NCBI GenBank assembly: GCA_030522415.1
Contig: CM060113.1
Location: 14,622,151 to 14,686,150 of the forward strand
From: Channallabes apus
Lineage: Eukaryota; Chordata; Actinopteri; Siluriformes; Clariidae
Length of the DNA stretch: 64,000 nt
Reading direction: 5' to 3'
Positions 1 through 64,000 of this stretch are shown here, piece by piece. Under the pieces are notes generated by a model. It was not told where the DNA came from and searched no databases. It was given only the letters and a program-made list of their open reading frames with translations. Position 1 is the stretch's first letter. Every line of letters begins with the position of its first letter. The position numbers were made by a program, and so were the translations under genes.

Positions 1-191
1 ATACCTGGGAGCACTTTTTCCTGCAAACGCTTCTGTAACCTCCATTGCGCGAGCGACTGTGTATCTGCGTATTTGTGCATCTTGTGGTCGCGCTCCTCAG
101 TAACGTGAGGAGCCCAACTAATCGATAACTTTCGTTGACAAATTTCATTATCGATAATTATCGATTTTATCGATTAGTTGTTGCAGCCCTA
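1..191. mobile_element. Terminal part of a hAT-type DNA transposon, cut by the window edge
   Basis: Read on the minus strand the segment ending at 191 begins CTAGGGCTGCAAC and continues with repeated ATCGAT/ATTATCGAT units (111-175). TAGGGCTGCAAC followed by a run of CGATTA-like words is a familiar terminal inverted repeat of fish hAT elements. The other end and any target duplication lie outside the window. Confidence 0.55.
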
Positions 192-2606
192 GATGCGAGA
201 CAATGGATAGTGATCACCTATGATCACTATGATGACAGAGCGTCACCTATGCACAGTGAAACATCTAGTCTCCATTATTAAACATCACCTATACTAGCCA
301 GTTCACAATGACCCATGTTTATTAGTTATACATGAAATATGGCAATAACAGATTAAATTTTGCCAGATTCAGTAGACAAAGGCCGACCCTGCGAGGTTCC
401 TGAGGCATCCAGAGAAGGACCAGCTCCAGCTGGATTCAGCTTTATGATGGTTGGAGCTACACATGCTGCTCCTGTGCTTCCAGTGATCCAGACCTCATCT
501 GCCCTCTGCACCTACTGACTCGTCCCTATGCTGAACTGGACTCCATGTTAATTTAAATAATTTATGTCATATTGAATTTTCACCTGCACAACACACAAAA
601 TGTTATATCATTTCTATCTATCGCCCAAATGAGGATGGGTTCCCTGTTGAGTCTGGTTCCTCTCAAGGTTTCTTCCTAATCCCATCTCAGGGAGTTTTTC
701 CTTGCCACCGTCGCCGCCACCCTTGGCTTGCTCATCAGAGACATTTCATTCATTCGTCTCATTATTATCTGCACATTTTTCTCACACACACACACACTTC
801 CAATTATTTTCTTTTCTATAATTATAATTATTATTTTATTTATTTCTTTATTTTTATTCATTTATTTATTTTTTGTTAAATTTCTTTCATTTTTGTGAAG
901 CTGCTTTGAGACAATGACCATTGTTAAAAGCGCTATATAAATAAAATTGAATTGAACTGAGAAGTTGTTCAGCAAGGTAGCGAATCAGAGTATCAGAGCG
1001 CATACAGCTGTAATCTACTACAACCAATGAAAGGGCCACGTTATTTGGTATTACAGTGTAAACACAGCTAGTGTAGTGTTGTGTGCTTCCTAATAAAGGT
1101 TCTGTGAAGGGTGGGACGAATTCCCATGAATGGTTTTGGGTCAAGCTGCAGACAGCAGAGTTGACCATCTCCTTTTTGTTCATGTGTCCAAAAATTAGTG
1201 GTCTTAGTGGAGGAGGGCTGGGATACTAACACTCCCACATTATAGTCATATGACGGTCGATGATGGGTGTCTACGAGCTGACTCGAGCAGAAGGGACTGC
1301 ATGTTATACCATTCATGTGTGTCAGAAGGATCTGCCGCTGCAGTGCGCTCTGCAAATAAATTGACACGGAAAGTCAACTTATGAGCTTAAGTGTGTAGGA
1401 TAAGTGTGTCTGGTCTGGAAAGTACAGCAGGCACTTAACTGCTCGACAAATATGTAAGTACAAATCAGAACTTATGTTTTTTGAGTTTGATGATAATTGA
1501 AGGAACACAATCTGGATGAGGTTGTTCCCTGAACTGGATTCTCATGTCTAACAGGAAACATATTTACACAATAAATATGTAAATATTTACCCCTGCGCCA
1601 TACTGTGGAAATCCCAAAGAACCTGTTTATACCTCCTCATACTGTACGTCAACATACATCTAATTAAAGTATACATGCATCGGTAATTCACGTAAATGTG
1701 CACATACGTCCTTATTCAGAAAATAAATGGAGCTTCGTTTGTTCATTGAGAGGAACTGCTTCATAAACACCATTCATCAAGATCACAACTTGTGGTGCCT
1801 ACCAAGTACGTAAAAATAAAACTTAGCCACACAAACTACTAATTCCGTGCTCTTTTTTGATAACCGTGCAATCAGCTTTTTTTTTTTTTTTTGTCTCTCA
1901 ATGTGCTAAAGGGGGCTTTATGCATAAATCATGCAATCACATTTCAAAGTGCATTCAATGGCTGAGATGAGATGAGTCGATCAATCTCGACGGGGCATTG
2001 CGGGGAGGCCTGACGCGTTTCGGCTAATTGTAATGAGGCACACGCAACTTCCTGCTCAGAGAGAGAAAAACAAGTCCAAATTATTAATTAAACCGCTTCC
2101 CTGCCGGGGTCATGGGAAAAAAAGCGTGTTGCACATTCACACCACGGGCAATTATTCCCACAACTCTACGATGTGAGGGTGCATTTGCTAAAAGCTCTAA
2201 TTTGTGACATTCAGAGAGGGGTGTGAAGATAAAAAAAAAAAGCAGGAGGAAAAAAAAACAAAAAGAGAGAGAGATATATACACTCGACAGACAGGATCAT
2301 TCTGTATGCCTGCGCAAAATGGAGTTGATGATGTTGAGTTTTTAGCACCATCTGCTGTGAATTGTGGCGGGCCTTGAAAAAACGTCGAGGAAATGAACAG
2401 TGCGTTGGCAAACCCAGCAAGTAATTGAGCTGTGCAGCTGGGTAACAAGAGAGGCAAACTGTGGGGTTGAACGTGCATGTGTGTGTGTGTGTGTGTGAGA
2501 GCACGCGCACTCGTCTGTGATTTTATATGAACCGCTTTTAACAAACTCCCTCATGATTGGAAAAACAGAGAAGTCAGATGAGAGTGTCTGGAATATGTGT
2601 GCGTAC
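192..2606. other. Left part of thoc2 intron 21
   Basis: Apart from the interspersed repeat at 371-957 and short simple runs (poly-T near 1879-1892, GT-rich run near 2477-2498), I see no exon, RNA gene or element I can name. The small open frames near 887-1367 and 2197-2554 have no recognisable domain and depend on low-complexity sequence. Confidence 0.6.
371..957 (+). repeat. Teleost-type interspersed repeat with GAATTGAA tail
   Basis: The segment carries GGTTCCTCTCAAGGTTTCTT (656-675), then CAGGGAGTTTTTCCTTGCCA and, near its end, AGCTGCTTTGAGACAATG and AAGCGCTATATAAATAAA, with a tail of repeated TTGAA. I recognise these phrases as a high-copy fish repeat whose tail resembles a retroposed 3' end. 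The (CA)n run at 782-797 is internal. No coding sequence was found. Confidence 0.6.
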
Positions 2607-61297
<58,691 letters not shown>

Positions 61298-61480
61298 CTT
61301 CCCCACTACACTACCACACTGTTGCCCGGATGTTCAGCACAACTCTCCGGGTCAAGGGGCGGTATTCTTTTTTTTCCCTTTGCGCACCCTACCCGTTTTC
61401 CGACACCTTTTATCTCCTGATCTAGGATTGGTTCCTTGTAGGAAGTACATCGTTTCTGATTGGCTAGGCCGTGCGCAAGC
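61298..61480 (-). promoter_or_regulatory. thoc2: Likely thoc2 core promoter / 5' UTR region
   Basis: Immediately upstream of the ATG on the gene strand I see no TATA box. There is a GC box (GGGGCGG on the plus strand, 61356-61362) and two CCAAT boxes on the gene strand (plus-strand ATTGG at 61427-61431 and 61459-61463). The start codon itself lies in AAGATGGCGGC, the YY1 consensus common at housekeeping promoters. This arrangement suits a TATA-less, broadly expressed gene. The transcription start is not determined. Confidence 0.6.
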
Positions 61481-61949
61481 CTGAGGAAACAACAAATCCG
61501 GGTGAAGACAGGCTGTTCTGTCAGGTTACAGGTGTGAGGAGAAAAAAACAACAACACGTTAAAATAGGCGGTTCTGAGGTTCCGCTCGGGCCACTGTTCT
61601 TGTCGGATGGGTTAGTCTGGTTTTACAAAGCAGAAAGTTTATTTCAAGGCTAGTTTAATATTTCACCTAACACTTATATTTCCACAGCTGTGTAACATCG
61701 TTCAGCTGGAAGTCATTAAAATCATGCTTTGCATCTATTGCAAACATTTACATTTTCTAAAAGCATGTCAGTGTTGTATATACAGTATATTTTCTACGCT
61801 CAGGGATCGATGTGCTATGGGTTTTAGATGTTAGAAATATTGTCTGGTCCTGCAAAAAAATGCATACATGTGTAAAAATGAAATGGGTTTTTACATTGTT
61901 TATACATTGGGTTATACATTGTTTCAGATTTAAACAAAGTAATATGAGA

Positions 61950-62205
61950 AGAAGAAGAATATTCAATTATTGTCACATGTACTTTTTACAGCACAGCAAA
62001 ATTTCTTCTTCGCATATCCCAATTAGGAAACTGGGGTCAGAGCGCAGGGTCAGCCAGCTTACAGCGCCCCTGGAGCAGATAGGGTTAAGGGCCTTGCTCA
62101 AGGGCTCAACAGTGGCAACTTGCCGATGCTGGGGTTCGAACCACCGACCTTCCGATCAGTAACCCAGTTACCCACAGCCTTAACCGATTGAGCCACCACT
62201 GCCCT
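61950..62205 (-). mobile_element. tRNA-derived SINE
   Basis: On the minus strand it begins GGGCAGTGGTGGCTCAATCG with box A, and GGTGGTTCGAACCCC is box B. AAGTTGCCACTGTTGAGCCC then CAAGGCCCTTAACCC follow, and the tail contains GAAATTTTGCTGTGC. A common fish SINE, about 650 bp upstream of the thoc2 start. Confidence 0.8.
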
Positions 62206-63961
62206 TGCACTAATATGCTTTAAAAAATAAATAAACAAAGATAAAAATAAAGGCATATAAATTTAAATTACCTCCATTTGTAATGACTTCATACTCTTTG
62301 ATCCCAATGAAAAAAAAGTTACATGGTGCTCCGGTTGTATTTGATTATCTCTCGTTTTTTCCTATCGATCTAGAAATTTGGGCCATCCTGCTACAGGTAG
62401 TGGAGAAATGCAAGGGCAAGCCACAAAACAGGAAGTGGTGCTAAACGAATGAGCCTTTTTTCGAGAAATCTGTTTTAAAGTTCTGTCTGGAGAAATGATA
62501 ATAAAAATAATAATGCATAGGTTTCTTCTTGTATTGTAAATTTTACTGTTATGTAAATAATATTAGTTGCATGTACACAAATGCATGGGAATTTTAAACA
62601 AACAAATAAATAACGAAATAAATAAATAATCTGAAATTCAGTTACTATAAAAAAAAAAACTTTTAAATACATCCACATTACAATATGAAGAAATAATGCA
62701 AATGTTAACGGACTAATAAAAAAACTTTTACTTATTACTATTACTTACTGTGACTATTACAGTACTATATACATTTGAAATATATAACAAATCAGTAAGC
62801 AATTATTAAATAAATTAATAACATTAAAAATCTGTCAATCCCAGGAGACTTAGAGCAAGAGGGTACACACTGGGCAGGGTGACAATCCATCATAGAACAA
62901 ACACACACACACACAAACACTATGGCAATTTGGGAAAGCCAATTTGCAGTTTACTTAGGCTGCATTCCATTCCGAAGTGTACTTCCCAGTGTGTTCCCTA
63001 CTCCCTACTCCGTTTGCAGGCAACGTCGGTGAAGGGAACTTTCCGGCACTAAACTCAACTATTCGGAACACGATATTACGTCACCAGCGCAGATATCACT
63101 TCCTCGGTACGTTACCATGGTAACATAAGCCCCTGTCGCTGCTGGCGTGAAGATTTTACACTACGTACATTAAATATTTATTAGAAATCATACTATTGAA
63201 ACGTGTATAACTTGCAAATAAATTATTGATTCATTATTTTAAAAAATATTGATTAAAGATGTACGGAGCTTTTTTTTTTACCGATTACTAGCCTATGTAA
63301 TAATAAGGATTTCCTGATTAAATAAAAAAAAATTTTATGTCTTTTTAATATATATATTTATATATATTATAATATATATAATATCTTCGATATAGATGAT
63401 AATAAACATATAAATCCTTTTTCGAGCTCAATTTTTTTCACGCTTCAGCGAGACGCAATGACTTTTCCGTTCCCTTTTCCGGTGAAGTGTACACCTGTTG
63501 TTCACTCGTTCCCTACACCGTTCGCTGTTCCCTTTGAACTGAACATTGTTGTTCCCTGCTTTTTGGAATCACACTTAACATGGCTGTGAACACCCTGTGA
63601 AGTATACTTCGCAGTAATGCTATGATTGTTTTGTATGACAATTCATGTACCCATAGCTCCAAGATTCTTTTAAAATACATGTTTTAATTACCTATGCAGT
63701 TGAGGTGTTAATATGTTGTAGTTCCTCTATAATCCTGCAGGTGGACACTCTAAACTTCAATCTAAACTATTCACATATCGGCAGGCAGCACATCCTGTGT
63801 GGTAGGGGCGAATTATTTGCCACGTTTGTTTGGGACTGCAACAAAATTCTGAAGAAAAAAAACAAGTACATATACATTTTTATAAATTATATGCTGCCGA
63901 TGTCGTTTGCAGTGATGTACAGTATATACACTACTATTTACACTACTGAGCCTGTACTAAG

Positions 63962-63965
<4 letters not shown>
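62206..63965. other. Upstream DNA without recognisable genes
   Basis: AT-rich with several short simple repeats. A segment near 62960-63600 contains GTTCCC-rich words in both orientations and may be an old short DNA element, but I could not pair its ends. No exon of a neighbouring gene is visible. Confidence 0.45.

Positions 63966-63966
<1 letters not shown>

Positions 63967-63994
<28 letters not shown>
63967..63994. repeat. (TA)n microsatellite at the right edge
   Basis: TA dinucleotide run that ends in TATGTATA at the window end. Confidence 0.92.
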
Positions 63995-63999
<5 letters not shown>

Positions 64000-64000
64000 A

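Noticed and set aside
61298..64000. Head-to-head neighbouring gene
   Set aside because: No exon-like segment with splice sites and no recognisable protein were found on either strand.

Overview
The window is vertebrate nuclear DNA, most likely from a ray-finned fish. A catfish or other otophysan is my best guess, from the Tc1-, hAT- and SINE-type repeats and the AT-rich microsatellites; the species call is inference. Only one protein-coding gene is supported: the 5' half of thoc2, which encodes THO complex subunit 2, the large scaffold of the THO/TREX mRNP-packaging and export complex. It lies on the minus strand. I could place 21 coding exons, from the start codon at 61297 down to exon 21 at 2607-2786. 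Their lengths sum to 2298 nt, or 766 codons, with no frame break, and each junction has a usable splice site. The rest of the gene lies beyond the left edge.

Layout, right to left, which is the direction of transcription: 61298-64000 is upstream DNA. It has a TATA-less promoter with a GC box and two CCAAT boxes, a YY1-like motif over the start codon, and one tRNA-derived SINE. Intron 1 (57535-61232) holds faint repeat relics. Intron 2 (51545-57478) holds a long foldback element with arms of about 540 bp, interrupted by a hAT element that has a perfect 8-bp target duplication and a BED-finger ORF. Intron 3 (46212-51452) holds an intact Tc1-like transposon with 213-bp inverted repeats and an uninterrupted DD34E transposase. 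Intron 6 (34120-44386) is the largest. It carries a TIR element whose internal modules are inverted relative to a second copy in intron 18, a hAT-type MITE, a possible solo LTR, and a Tc1 relic nested in another Tc1 relic. Intron 8 has a Tc1 relic and long AT microsatellites. Intron 9 is mostly a decayed antisense Tc1-like element. Intron 11 and intron 15 each carry a copy of one tRNA-headed SINE, and intron 15 also has a 3' LINE fragment. Intron 12 has a Tc1-like relic apparently split by about 1.65 kb. Intron 21 (1-2606) has the end of a hAT element at the window edge and a teleost-type interspersed repeat.

Biologically this is one conserved housekeeping gene whose introns collect DNA transposons. 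No CRISPR array, operon, RNA gene or undescribed enzymatic system is visible. The most notable features are the structurally intact Tc1 element and the two long intronic inverted repeats, which could fold into double-stranded RNA in the thoc2 pre-mRNA. All family names for repeats come from motif recognition without database comparison.
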